Assembly (NCBI GenBank): GCA_947628805.1
Contig: CANRBG010000008.1
Coordinates: 1-52,500 of the forward strand
Origin: an uncultured Oscillospiraceae bacterium
GTDB taxonomy: Bacteria > Bacillota > Clostridia > Oscillospirales > Oscillospiraceae
DNA: 52,500 bases
Reading direction: 5' to 3'
The notes below the pieces were generated by a model. That model did not search any database. It worked only from the letters and a program-made list of their open reading frames with translations, and was not told the DNA's origin. The translations under genes were made by a program, and so were the position numbers. Of the stretch, positions 24,629 to 32,372 are shown one piece after another (within the stretch, counting starts at the first letter, position 1; each line of letters starts with the position of its first letter).

Positions 24629-27097
24629 ATGATGAAAAACGCGGAGCGGTTCACCCTGCGGGCCCAGATGGCCATCCAGGAGGCATACGGCGTCAGCCAG
24701 CAGCTGGGCCACAGCTACGTGGGAACGGAGCATCTTCTCATCGGGCTCATGCGGGAGGGGGAGGGCCTGGCCTGCCGGGTCATGCGCCGGGCGGGACTGG
24801 CCGAGCCCGCGGTGACGGAGCTGGTCACCGCAGCCGCCGGCCGGGGCGCGCCCGGCGCTCCCGCCCAGGGACTGACTCCCAAGGCGAAGCGGTCCATCGA
24901 GCTGGCCTGCGCGGACGCGGCCCGGCTGGGCCACAACTTCGTGGGCACGGAGCATATCCTCATGGGCATCCTCCGGCAGAGCGACTGCGCGGGGACCCGG
25001 GCGGTGGAGGAAGCGGGGGTGGACCCGAACCGGCTGTATACCGACGTGCTGGACGTGTTCTCGGGGCCGGAGTACCGGTCCCGAGCCGAGGAAGGAGCAG
25101 GCCGCGCGACGACCCGCCGCAGCGATACCAAGACCCTGGACCAGTACAGCCGGGACCTGACGGAGCTGGCCGCCAAGGGCCGTCTGGACCCGGTGGTGGG
25201 CCGGGAGCGGGAGCTGGAGCGGGTCATACAGATCCTGTCCCGCCGGACCAAAAACAACCCCATCCTCATCGGCGAGCCCGGGGTGGGCAAGACCGCCGTG
25301 GCGGAGGCCCTGGCCCGGCGCATCGCCGCCGGAGACGTGCCGGAGCATTTGCGGAAAAAGCGTCTGGTGGCCCTGGACATCCCCTCCATGCTGGCGGGGA
25401 CCAAGTACCGGGGCGACTTCGAGGACCGGGTGAAGGCGGTCATCAAGGAGGTCAGCCGGGCCTCGGATGTGATCCTGTTCGTGGACGAGATGCACACCAT
25501 CGTGGGCGCCGGGGCGGCGGAGGGGGCCATCGACGCGGCCAACATCCTCAAGCCCGCTCTGGGCCGGGGGCAGATCCAGATGATCGGGGCCACCACCGTG
25601 GAGGAATACCGGGCCCATGTGGAAAAGGACGCAGCCCTGGAGCGGCGGTTCCAGCCGGTGCAGGTGTCGGAGCCCACGCCGGAGGAAAGCGTGCGGATAT
25701 TGACCGGCCTCCGGGACCGGTACGAGAGCCACCACCATCTGGTGATCACCGACGGGGCCATCCGGGCGGCGGTGGAGCTGTCGGGCCGGTATATCACGGA
25801 CCGGTACCTGCCGGACAAGGCCATCGACCTGATCGACGAGGCGGCCAGCCGGGTGCGAATGATCGGCAGCCGGGTGCCGGAAGGGGTCCGGGCGGCGGAG
25901 GAACGGGTCCAGAGCCTGAAACAGGCCAAGGAGCAGGCGGTGAAGGAGCAGGACTTCGAGGGGGCCGCGTCGCTGCGGGACCAGGAGCGGCAGCAGCGGG
26001 AGGCGTTGGACGTGGCCCGCCACGCCTGGCAGTCCAAGACCGGCGGGGAGCTGCTGCGGGTGGGTCCCGAGGACGTGGCGGCGGTGGTGTCCGGCTGGAC
26101 GGGCGTGCCCGTGGAGAGCCTGACCCGGGAGGAGAGCGAGAGGCTGGCCCACCTGGAGGAGATCATCCACCGGCGGCTGGTGGGCCAGGAGGAGGCGGTC
26201 TCGGCGGTGAGCCGGGCCATCCGGCTGGGCCGGGTGGGACTGGCGGACCCGGGCCGGCCCGTGGGGAGTTTCCTGTTTCTGGGGCCAACGGGAGTGGGCA
26301 AGACGGAGCTGTGCCGGGCGCTGGCGGAGGCGGTCTATGGGGACGAGAAGGCCGTGATCCGGGTGGATATGTCCGAGTATATGGAAAAGCACGCGGTGAG
26401 CCGGCTCATCGGCGCGCCTCCGGGCTATGTGGGCCACGACGAGGGCGGGTATCTGACCGACAAGGTCCGCCGCCGGCCCTGGAGCGTGGTGCTGTTCGAC
26501 GAGATGGAAAAGGCCCATGAGGACGTGTGGGGCCTGCTTTTGCAGATATTGGAGGACGGCTGCCTCACCGACGGCCGGTCCCGGAAGACGGACTTTAAAA
26601 ACACCGTGATCGTCATGACCTCCAACGTGGGGGCCCAGACCATCGCCGGACCCGGCCGGCGGCTGGGCTTTTCCGGTCAGGCGGACTCCGCCGCCGGCCG
26701 GTATGAGGAGATGAAAGAACGGGTGATGGCCCAGGCCAGGGAGGTGTTCCGGCCGGAGCTTCTCAACCGGGTGGACGCCATCGTGGTGTTCCGGCCGCTG
26801 GAGCGGGAGCAGATCCGCCGCATCGCCGCCGGGCTCATGGACAAGGTCCGCTCCCGGCTGGGGACAAAGGGGGTGGATTTGGAGGTGACGGAGCCGGCCC
26901 TGGACGCCCTGGCCCGGGAGGGCTTTGACCCGGCCTACGGCGCCCGGCCTCTGCGCCGGTGCGTGCGCCGGCTGGTGGAGGACCCGCTGGCGGAGATGCT
27001 GCTGGCCGGAGACCTGACCGCCGGGGACCGGGTCCGGGCGGATCTGCGAGACGGGGCGGTCGTGGTAGAAAAAATTGACGGACCGGCCCAGGAATGA
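24629..27097 (+). CDS. clpC: ATP-dependent Clp protease ATP-binding subunit ClpC
   Basis: 822 aa from ATG 24629 (or the adjacent 24632), with GGAGG nine bases before. N-domain repeats: ERFTLRAQMAIQEAY...GTEHLLIGLMR and GTEHILMGILR. First AAA+ domain: Walker A GEPGVGKTA, Walker B VILFVDEMHT. The middle region contains a UVR-like segment (EQDFEGAASLRDQE). Second AAA+: GPTGVGKTE and VVLFDEMEKAH, ending in the ClpB-D2 small domain. It unfolds substrates for ClpP. Unlike most Firmicutes loci there is no ctsR-mcsA-mcsB upstream and no recognisable CtsR or HrcA operator in 24470-24628; a TTGCAA element at 24534 is the only -35 candidate. Confidence 0.95.
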   Translation: MMKNAERFTLRAQMAIQEAYGVSQQLGHSYVGTEHLLIGLMREGEGLACRVMRRAGLAEPAVTELVTAAAGRGAPGAPAQGLTPKAKRSIELACADAARLGHNFVGTEHILMGILRQSDCAGTRAVEEAGVDPNRLYTDVLDVFSGPEYRSRAEEGAGRATTRRSDTKTLDQYSRDLTELAAKGRLDPVVGRERELERVIQILSRRTKNNPILIGEPGVGKTAVAEALARRIAAGDVPEHLRKKRLVALDIPSMLAGTKYRGDFEDRVKAVIKEVSRASDVILFVDEMHTIVGAGAAEGAIDAANILKPALGRGQIQMIGATTVEEYRAHVEKDAALERRFQPVQVSEPTPEESVRILTGLRDRYESHHHLVITDGAIRAAVELSGRYITDRYLPDKAIDLIDEAASRVRMIGSRVPEGVRAAEERVQSLKQAKEQAVKEQDFEGAASLRDQERQQREALDVARHAWQSKTGGELLRVGPEDVAAVVSGWTGVPVESLTREESERLAHLEEIIHRRLVGQEEAVSAVSRAIRLGRVGLADPGRPVGSFLFLGPTGVGKTELCRALAEAVYGDEKAVIRVDMSEYMEKHAVSRLIGAPPGYVGHDEGGYLTDKVRRRPWSVVLFDEMEKAHEDVWGLLLQILEDGCLTDGRSRKTDFKNTVIVMTSNVGAQTIAGPGRRLGFSGQADSAAGRYEEMKERVMAQAREVFRPELLNRVDAIVVFRPLEREQIRRIAAGLMDKVRSRLGTKGVDLEVTEPALDALAREGFDPAYGARPLRRCVRRLVEDPLAEMLLAGDLTAGDRVRADLRDGAVVVEKIDGPAQE

Positions 27098-27103
27098 TAC
27101 AAT
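27075..27103 (+). promoter_or_regulatory. Promoter for the thioesterase inside the end of clpC
   Basis: TTGACG, 17-base spacer, TACAAT. It overlaps the last codons of clpC. Confidence 0.72.
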
Positions 27104-27118
27104 CATAAAAACAAGAGG

Positions 27119-27151
27119 ACAAGCCACCTCCCTCGTCAGAGGGAGGCTTGT
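27119..27151 (+). terminator. Leader hairpin / clpC terminator
   Basis: ACAAG-CCA-CCTCCCTC, loop GTCA, GAGGGAGG-CTTGT: 13 paired bases with a 3-base bulge. It lies just after the likely start of the thioesterase transcript, so it may be clpC's terminator, a leader structure or a small repeat element. There is no strong U-run. Confidence 0.5.
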
Positions 27152-27179
27152 TCTGTGCTTACAGCGGAGGTACAGCGTA

Positions 27180-27596
27180 GTGCAGGAACAGGATTTTGAG
27201 AAAATGAGACAGTCCATCAACGCCCGGGAGGGCTTCACCCGCCACAACGGCATCGAAGTGCTCTCCATCGAACAGGGGCTTTGCAGGTGCAGCGTGGAGG
27301 TGACGCCGGAGGAGCGCAATCCCCATGATACCGCCCATGGGGGGCTGCTGTTCGCCATTTGTGACACCGCGGCGGGCATCGCCGCCACCACCCAGGGCCG
27401 CAGCGTGGTGAGCCGGGCGGCGGACTTCCACTTCCTCCACCCGGCCACCGGCACGGTCACCGCCGTGGGGCGGGTGGTCTCGGCGGGGTACACCATGGCC
27501 TACTGCACGGCGGAGGTCTACGACAAGGCCGGCCGTATCCTGGCCGCCGGCAGCTTTGAGATGTATTACCTGAAAGAGCCCATGAAGTTAGACTAA
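27180..27596 (+). CDS. PaaI-type hotdog thioesterase
   Basis: 138 aa from GTG 27180, chosen because GGAGG lies nine bases upstream; the frame further up runs through the hairpin. The hotdog motif NPHDTAHGGLLFAICDTAAG and SRAADFHFLHPATG are diagnostic of PaaI-like acyl-CoA thioesterases, with the catalytic Asp region CDTAAG. It releases CoA from acyl- or aryl-CoA. Its 3' end overlaps the convergent SpoIID-like gene by four bases. Confidence 0.87.
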   Translation: MQEQDFEKMRQSINAREGFTRHNGIEVLSIEQGLCRCSVEVTPEERNPHDTAHGGLLFAICDTAAGIAATTQGRSVVSRAADFHFLHPATGTVTAVGRVVSAGYTMAYCTAEVYDKAGRILAAGSFEMYYLKEPMKLD

Positions 27597-28513
27597 GCTA
27601 CATAGTCCGTCAGCGCTGTCCCGGGGTAGTAGTGGGCCAGGATGGCCCGGTAGTCCATACCCTGCCGGGCGTACAGCTGGGCCCCGTACTGGCTCATGCC
27701 CACCCCGTGGCCGTAGCCGGAGACGGTGAAGGTAAAGCCGGTATCGTCGTCCCAGTCCACGGTGAAGGCCGTGGAGCGCAGGCCCAGCCGGGTCCGCAGC
27801 TCCCCGCCGGAGAAGGTCCGGCCAGCTATGTCCGCGCTTGCCACCCGGCCCGCCTCATCCAGGCGGATATCCTCTATCCAGCCCGCCGGGTCCCCGTCCG
27901 GGTCCAGATCCAGGGCGCCGGCCAGCTCCTCCGACGTAAAGACCGCGTCGGAGACCAGTCCCGGCGCAGTGTCGGGGCTCTCCGGGCTGGGCACGCTGAC
28001 CAGATAGGGCAGCGGCGACCAGACCGCCGCGCTGCTCTCTGTACAGCCGGCGGAGCTGGCGTGAAAGGCCGCCTGGATAGGTTGGTCCCCGTAGGTGAGG
28101 ATCTGACCGTCGGTGGCGGTCACGGCGGCACGGATACGGGCCATGTTCTGGTCGAAATCCGCCCCCCAGCGCTCCCGCAGAGCGGGCTCGTCCAGAAAGG
28201 CCGTGCAGCAGCCCCCGTCGGCGCACACGTCGGCGTTTTCGTGGCGGGTGTTCGCCAGGGCGAAGGTGCGGGCCGCCACGGCCTGGGCCTTCAGGGCCTC
28301 CATCTCAAAGGCGGCGGGCATCTCCGCCGCCAGGACGTGGGGCAGCCACTCCGCCATGGTCAGCTTCTCCGGCTCGCCCGCCGTCAGGAGGGTAAGGGGG
28401 ATGGCGCTGTCGGCGTCCGCCGGGACAGGCGCGTCGTCCTCCGCCAGGTAAAACAGGCCGGTCAGGCCGGTCAGGATCAGGCACCACAGCAGGATCTTTT
28501 TCAGCGCGGTCAT
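27593..28513 (-). CDS. SpoIID/LytB-domain protein (peptidoglycan lytic, sporulation type)
   Basis: 306 aa with an N-terminal membrane anchor (ILLWCLILTGLTGLFYLA). The SpoIID catalytic region is VLAAEMPAAFEMEALKAQAVAARTFAL (the Glu of AAEMP is the expected lytic transglycosylase residue), followed by AAFHASSAGCTES and the C-terminal GYGHGVGMSQYGA. SpoIID thins septal peptidoglycan during engulfment, so the gene suggests an endospore former. It could also be a SpoIID-like paralogue, since no other sporulation gene adjoins it. Confidence 0.9.
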   Translation of the reverse strand: MTALKKILLWCLILTGLTGLFYLAEDDAPVPADADSAIPLTLLTAGEPEKLTMAEWLPHVLAAEMPAAFEMEALKAQAVAARTFALANTRHENADVCADGGCCTAFLDEPALRERWGADFDQNMARIRAAVTATDGQILTYGDQPIQAAFHASSAGCTESSAAVWSPLPYLVSVPSPESPDTAPGLVSDAVFTSEELAGALDLDPDGDPAGWIEDIRLDEAGRVASADIAGRTFSGGELRTRLGLRSTAFTVDWDDDTGFTFTVSGYGHGVGMSQYGAQLYARQGMDYRAILAHYYPGTALTDYVA

Positions 28514-28559
28514 GATGGATCGCCTCTTTCGCGCGTGTTCCGGCGGGCCGGCCTGTCAC

Positions 28560-28588
28560 TTGACGGACAGGGCGGATGGGTATATAAT
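28560..28588 (+). promoter_or_regulatory. Promoter of the membrane-protein gene
   Basis: TTGACG, 17-base spacer, TATAAT; divergent from the SpoIID-like gene. Confidence 0.9.
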
Positions 28589-28625
28589 CGCCGGTAGACG
28601 ATTTTATGGAGAAAGGTCGCGGGTT

Positions 28626-29438
28626 ATGCGAAGCGAAGCGTATAAATTATCCGGCTTTACGGTGGTCATAAGCGCCCTGGGCTTTTTGCTGCGCTGGCTG
28701 CAGGACATGCGCCTGCAGTCGGAGGCGGGCCTGCCCGTCAACGCGCCCATCAGCTGGTTCGTGTGCTTGGTGGTCCTGGCGGCGGCCGTCGCGCTGGGGG
28801 GCTTTATGTTCCGCTACCGACAGTATGACGCGCCTGTCACCGCGGAGGAGGCCCTGTCGGGGCATACCGCCGTGTACGGCGTCATCAAGCTGCTGCCCGC
28901 GCTGGTACTGGCGGTGGCGGGCCTGATCCGCGTGGTCCGGCCCGGGGAGGGCGTGCTGTTTCCCATGATGCACCGCGTCTGCGGCGCGGCCACCCTGCTG
29001 GGGGCCTTCGGCGCGGGAACGGTGGCCATGAACATCACCAAGCCCGACAGGGCCGCCGCCCAGCGCACAAGCATCTGCCTGATGATCCTTTTCGCGGTGG
29101 TATGGCTCATAACCGGCTATCGGGACGCCGCCGGCGACCCGGTTGTGTGGCGGTTCGTGGTGGAGATCGTGGCGGAGTGCGTGGTGCTGCTGGCCTTTTA
29201 CTACACGGCCGGGTTCTTCTTCGGCGTGCCCCATCCCCTGCGGGCGGTGTTCGCCTGCGACCTGGGGGCCATGCTGTGCATCATGAGCGCCATCGACCCC
29301 AGCGGCATGGCCCAGAGCATGACTTTCGCCGCCGTGGCCGCCCAGCTTCTCATCTGGGCATTCGTGATCTCGGCAAGCTTCCGGACAAAGCCCCTGGGGC
29401 CGGTCCGGCCGGAAGAGGCGGAGACCCCGGGGGAGTAA
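28626..29438 (+). CDS. Polytopic membrane protein, unknown
   Basis: 270 aa from ATG 28626 (MRSEAYKLSGFTVVISALGF). Seven or eight hydrophobic segments are visible, e.g. ISWFVCLVVLAAAVALGGFMF and ICLMILFAVVWLITGY. A short acidic tail (VRPEEAETPGE) ends the protein. No catalytic motif or transporter family is recognised. It is monocistronic with its own strong promoter and terminator. Ribosome site is weak (GGAG 20 bases upstream, AAAGGT nearer). Confidence 0.75.
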   Translation: MRSEAYKLSGFTVVISALGFLLRWLQDMRLQSEAGLPVNAPISWFVCLVVLAAAVALGGFMFRYRQYDAPVTAEEALSGHTAVYGVIKLLPALVLAVAGLIRVVRPGEGVLFPMMHRVCGAATLLGAFGAGTVAMNITKPDRAAAQRTSICLMILFAVVWLITGYRDAAGDPVVWRFVVEIVAECVVLLAFYYTAGFFFGVPHPLRAVFACDLGAMLCIMSAIDPSGMAQSMTFAAVAAQLLIWAFVISASFRTKPLGPVRPEEAETPGE

Positions 29439-29461
29439 TCCCCGCAAGAGTAAGATAACGC

Positions 29462-29491
29462 AGCCCTGCCGCGCCGCGGCAGGGCTTTTTC
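29462..29491 (+). terminator. Terminator of the membrane-protein gene
   Basis: AGCCCTGCCGCG/CGCGGCAGGGCT stem followed by TTTTC. Confidence 0.92.
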
Positions 29492-29496
29492 CTATC

Positions 29497-29556
29497 TTGA
29501 CGGGGAAGGGACAGACGGGTATAATCGGCAGTGGACGGCGCGCAAAAGCGCGCCGT
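29497..29556 (+). promoter_or_regulatory. Promoter and 5' hairpin of the 2-oxoacid oxidoreductase operon
   Basis: TTGACG (29497-29502), 17-base spacer, TATAAT (29520-29525). Immediately at the transcript start is a 9-bp hairpin ACGGCGCGC-AAAA-GCGCGCCGT (29535-29556). Without a U-run, it looks like a 5' stabilising structure rather than a terminator. Confidence 0.88.
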
Positions 29557-29594
29557 TCCGGGAGAGAAAACGGGGGATAAGGAGCGGGACGCAA

Positions 29595-29795
29595 ATGGTT
29601 GGAATGAAAAAACTTGTGATCGACCCGGCCTGGTGTAAGGGCTGCGGCATCTGCGCGGCTTTCTGCCCGAAAAACGCCCTGGAGATCGTAGGCGAGAAGG
29701 TACGGCTGAAGGAGGACGGGGTCTGCGTGGCCTGCGGCGCCTGCGAGCTGCGCTGCCCGGACTACGCCCTGTGGCTGGAGGATCTGGAGGAGTGA
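29595..29795 (+). CDS. 2-oxoacid:ferredoxin oxidoreductase, delta (ferredoxin-like) subunit
   Basis: 66 aa with two 4Fe-4S motifs, CKGCGICAAFCP and CVACGACELRCP, as in KorD/VorA/PorD subunits. It passes electrons from the TPP site to external ferredoxin. First gene of a five- or six-gene operon, four bases before the alpha subunit. AAGGAG lies 10 bases before the ATG. Confidence 0.93.
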   Translation: MVGMKKLVIDPAWCKGCGICAAFCPKNALEIVGEKVRLKEDGVCVACGACELRCPDYALWLEDLEE

Positions 29796-29799
29796 GGTC

Positions 29800-30954
29800 A
29801 TGAAGTCGAAACGCGTGCTGATGCAGGGCAACGAGGCCTGCGTGGAGGGAGCCATCGCGGCGGGGATGCGGTTTTACGCCGGCTATCCCATCACGCCCTC
29901 CACGGAGATCGCGGAGCGGTGCGCCCTGCGGCTGCCTGAGGTGGGCGGCCGGTTCATCCAGATGGAGGACGAGCTGGCCTCCATGGCGGCGGTGCTGGGC
30001 GCCTCCACCGCGGGGGTAAAGGCCATGACGGCCACCTCCGGGCCGGGCTTTTCCCTGAAGCAGGAGAACATCGGCTATGGGTGCCTGGCGGAGATACCCT
30101 GCGTGATCGTGGACGTGCAGCGGTCCGGGCCCTCTACCGGCCTGCCCACCAGCCCCTCCCAGGGGGATTATATGCAGGCCCGCTGGGGCACCCACGGGGA
30201 TCACCCGGTCATCGCCCTGAGCCCCTCGTCGGTGCGGGAGACCTACCGGCTCATCATCCGGGCTTTCAACCTGTCGGAGAAATACCGCACGCCGGTGATC
30301 TTCCTGATGGACGAGATCGTGGGCCACATGCGGGAGGGCGTCGCGCTCCCGGCCCCCCGGGATCTGATCATCAACAAGCGGCATATCTCCTACCACGACG
30401 GGGCCAACAAGCAGTGCTATGCGGTGCCCGAGGGAGAATTCGTGCCTGCCATGAAGCCCTTCGGCCAGGGCGAGCGGTATAACATCACGGGCCTGGCCCA
30501 CGATGTGTCCGGCTTTCCCACCAATAACACAGACATCGCCGGGGCCCTCTATACCCGGCTCATGGAGAAGATCGACCGGAACCTGGACGACATCGTCCGG
30601 GTGGAGGAATACAAGCTGGACGATGCGGACACGGCCGTCGTCTGCTTCGGCGGTACGGCCCGGGCGGTCATGAGCGCGGTCCTGGAGGCTCGGGCCGCGG
30701 GCATGAAGGTCGGTATGTTCCGGCCCATCACGGTCTGGCCTTTCCCGGCGGCCCATCTGCGTGCCCGCCTGCCGGGGCTGAAGCGCATTCTTATGGTGGA
30801 GCACAACTACGGCCAGATGCTGCTGGAGGTCCAGCGGGTGGCCGCCGAACGAGTCCCGGTGGGCTTTCTGGGCCGGTGGGACGGCACTGTGATCCCACCG
30901 GAGGACATCCTTCAAAAGCTGCGGGAAATGGAGGGAAGCGCCCATGCCGAGTGA
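29800..30954 (+). CDS. 2-oxoacid:ferredoxin oxidoreductase, alpha subunit (KorA/VorB type)
   Basis: 384 aa. GYPITPSTEIAE near the N-terminus and SGPGFSLKQENIGY are alpha-subunit signatures; ERYNITGLAHD and FRPITVWPFP occur in the C-terminal half. With beta and gamma it oxidatively decarboxylates a 2-oxoacid to acyl-CoA with ferredoxin reduction. Sequence alone does not separate 2-oxoglutarate from branched-chain or indolepyruvate-like substrates; the four-subunit layout (delta-alpha-beta-gamma) fits Kor or Vor. Confidence 0.93.
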   Translation: MKSKRVLMQGNEACVEGAIAAGMRFYAGYPITPSTEIAERCALRLPEVGGRFIQMEDELASMAAVLGASTAGVKAMTATSGPGFSLKQENIGYGCLAEIPCVIVDVQRSGPSTGLPTSPSQGDYMQARWGTHGDHPVIALSPSSVRETYRLIIRAFNLSEKYRTPVIFLMDEIVGHMREGVALPAPRDLIINKRHISYHDGANKQCYAVPEGEFVPAMKPFGQGERYNITGLAHDVSGFPTNNTDIAGALYTRLMEKIDRNLDDIVRVEEYKLDDADTAVVCFGGTARAVMSAVLEARAAGMKVGMFRPITVWPFPAAHLRARLPGLKRILMVEHNYGQMLLEVQRVAAERVPVGFLGRWDGTVIPPEDILQKLREMEGSAHAE

Positions 30955-31789
30955 ACTGGTACATAAATTCATGCGCATCGACCACCTGCCCCATATCTGG
31001 TGCGCCGGCTGCGGCAATGGCATCATCATGCATGACGTGGCGGTGGCCCTGCAGGAGCTTATCGACGACCCGTCCGTACCCATCAGCCGGGACAAGACCG
31101 TGATCGTGTCCGGCATCGGCTGTTCCTCCCGGGCGGCGGGGTATCTGGACTTCGACTCCATCCACACCACTCATGGCCGGGCTATCGCCTTCGCCACGGG
31201 CATCAAATTCGCCCGGCCGGAGCTGGAGGTCATCGTGCTGACCGGGGACGGGGACTGCTCCGCCATCGGCGGCAACCACCTGATCCACGCGGCCCGGCGG
31301 AACATCGGCCTGACCGTGGTCACCTTCAACAACGACATCTACGGCATGACCGGCGGGCAGTATTCGCCCACCACTCCCACCGGGGACAAGGCCACCACCG
31401 CCCCCTACGGCAACCTGGACCGGCCCTTCGACATCGCCCAGCTGGCCGCCGGCGCGGGGGCTACTTACACGGCCCGGGGCTCGGCCTATCACGCCAGGGA
31501 GACTACCGAGCTCATCAAGCAGGGCGTCCTCCACAAGGGTTTTTCCCTGATCGACGTCTATTCCGTCTGCCCAACCTATTACGGCCGGAAAAACGGTAAG
31601 GGCGGGGCGGTGGAGATGCTCCAGTGGCAGAAGGAGCACATGGTCCCCGCCGCGGCCTACTACGCCATGAGCGAGGAGGCTCGCCGGGACAAGGTGCTGG
31701 TGGGCGTGCTGTCCCACACGGAGCACCCGGAGTACACCCAGCAGTATACTGGGCTCATCGAGCGGGTTCGGGCCCAGAGCGGAAAGTGA
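30944..31789 (+). CDS. 2-oxoacid:ferredoxin oxidoreductase, beta subunit (TPP-binding)
   Basis: 281 aa overlapping the alpha gene by 11 bases. WCAGCGNGI carries cluster/TPP-contact cysteines, GDGDCSAIGGNHLIHAARRN is the TPP/Mg motif, and NNDIYGMTGGQYSPTTP is a conserved active-site loop. Catalyses the decarboxylation half reaction in complex with alpha. Confidence 0.94.
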   Translation: MPSELVHKFMRIDHLPHIWCAGCGNGIIMHDVAVALQELIDDPSVPISRDKTVIVSGIGCSSRAAGYLDFDSIHTTHGRAIAFATGIKFARPELEVIVLTGDGDCSAIGGNHLIHAARRNIGLTVVTFNNDIYGMTGGQYSPTTPTGDKATTAPYGNLDRPFDIAQLAAGAGATYTARGSAYHARETTELIKQGVLHKGFSLIDVYSVCPTYYGRKNGKGGAVEMLQWQKEHMVPAAAYYAMSEEARRDKVLVGVLSHTEHPEYTQQYTGLIERVRAQSGK

Positions 31790-31799
31790 GGCGGCGTTC

Positions 31800-32363
31800 A
31801 TGAGATACGAGATGCGTTTTTCCGGCTCCGGGGGCCAGGGGGTGATCCTGGCCAGCGTCATCGTGGCCGAGGCGGCGGTGGCGGCGGGCCTGGAGGCGGT
31901 CCAGTCCCAGTCCTACGGCCCGGAGGCCCGGGGCGGCATGTGCAAAGCCGAGACGGTGCTGAGCCGGGAGCAGATATGGTTTTCCAAGGTGACGAAGCCC
32001 GATTTCCTGCTGGCCCTGACCCAGCAGTCCCTGGACAAATACGCCCAGGTCCTGGCGGATAGGGCGGTGGTCATGATCGACGATGGCTTGACCGTCCCCC
32101 AGGGACTTGACAAAAAGCAGGTCCTGGCCCTGCCCATTCTGGCCACGGCCCGGGACAAGGTGGGCAAGCTCATGACCGCCAACATCGTGGCGGTGGGGGC
32201 CGTGAACAGGGCACTGGGCCTTTTTGACGAACAGGCCCTCCGCGAGGGCGTGCGCCGGCACATCCCGGCGGGCACCGAGGAGCTGAACTGGAAGGCTCTG
32301 GACGAGGGGGCCGCCCTGGTCACGGAGCAGCAGGCGGCGGCCTTCGCCCGTTCTTTGGACTGA
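31800..32363 (+). CDS. 2-oxoacid:ferredoxin oxidoreductase, gamma subunit
   Basis: 187 aa. GSGGQGVILASVIVAEAA is the gamma-domain signature that contacts CoA, and QSYGPEARGGMCKAE follows as in KorC/VorC. Located 10 bases after beta and 9 bases before the CoA-transferase, so all are co-transcribed. Confidence 0.93.
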   Translation: MRYEMRFSGSGGQGVILASVIVAEAAVAAGLEAVQSQSYGPEARGGMCKAETVLSREQIWFSKVTKPDFLLALTQQSLDKYAQVLADRAVVMIDDGLTVPQGLDKKQVLALPILATARDKVGKLMTANIVAVGAVNRALGLFDEQALREGVRRHIPAGTEELNWKALDEGAALVTEQQAAAFARSLD

Positions 32364-32372
32364 GGGGCGGCC

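Noticed and set aside
24608-27496. 962-codon frame opposite clpC
   Set aside because: Antisense shadow of clpC and the thioesterase; no domain and no ribosome site.
29535-29556. Terminator just before the oxidoreductase operon
   Set aside because: The strong hairpin has no U-run and lies at the transcript's 5' end, so a leader structure is more likely.
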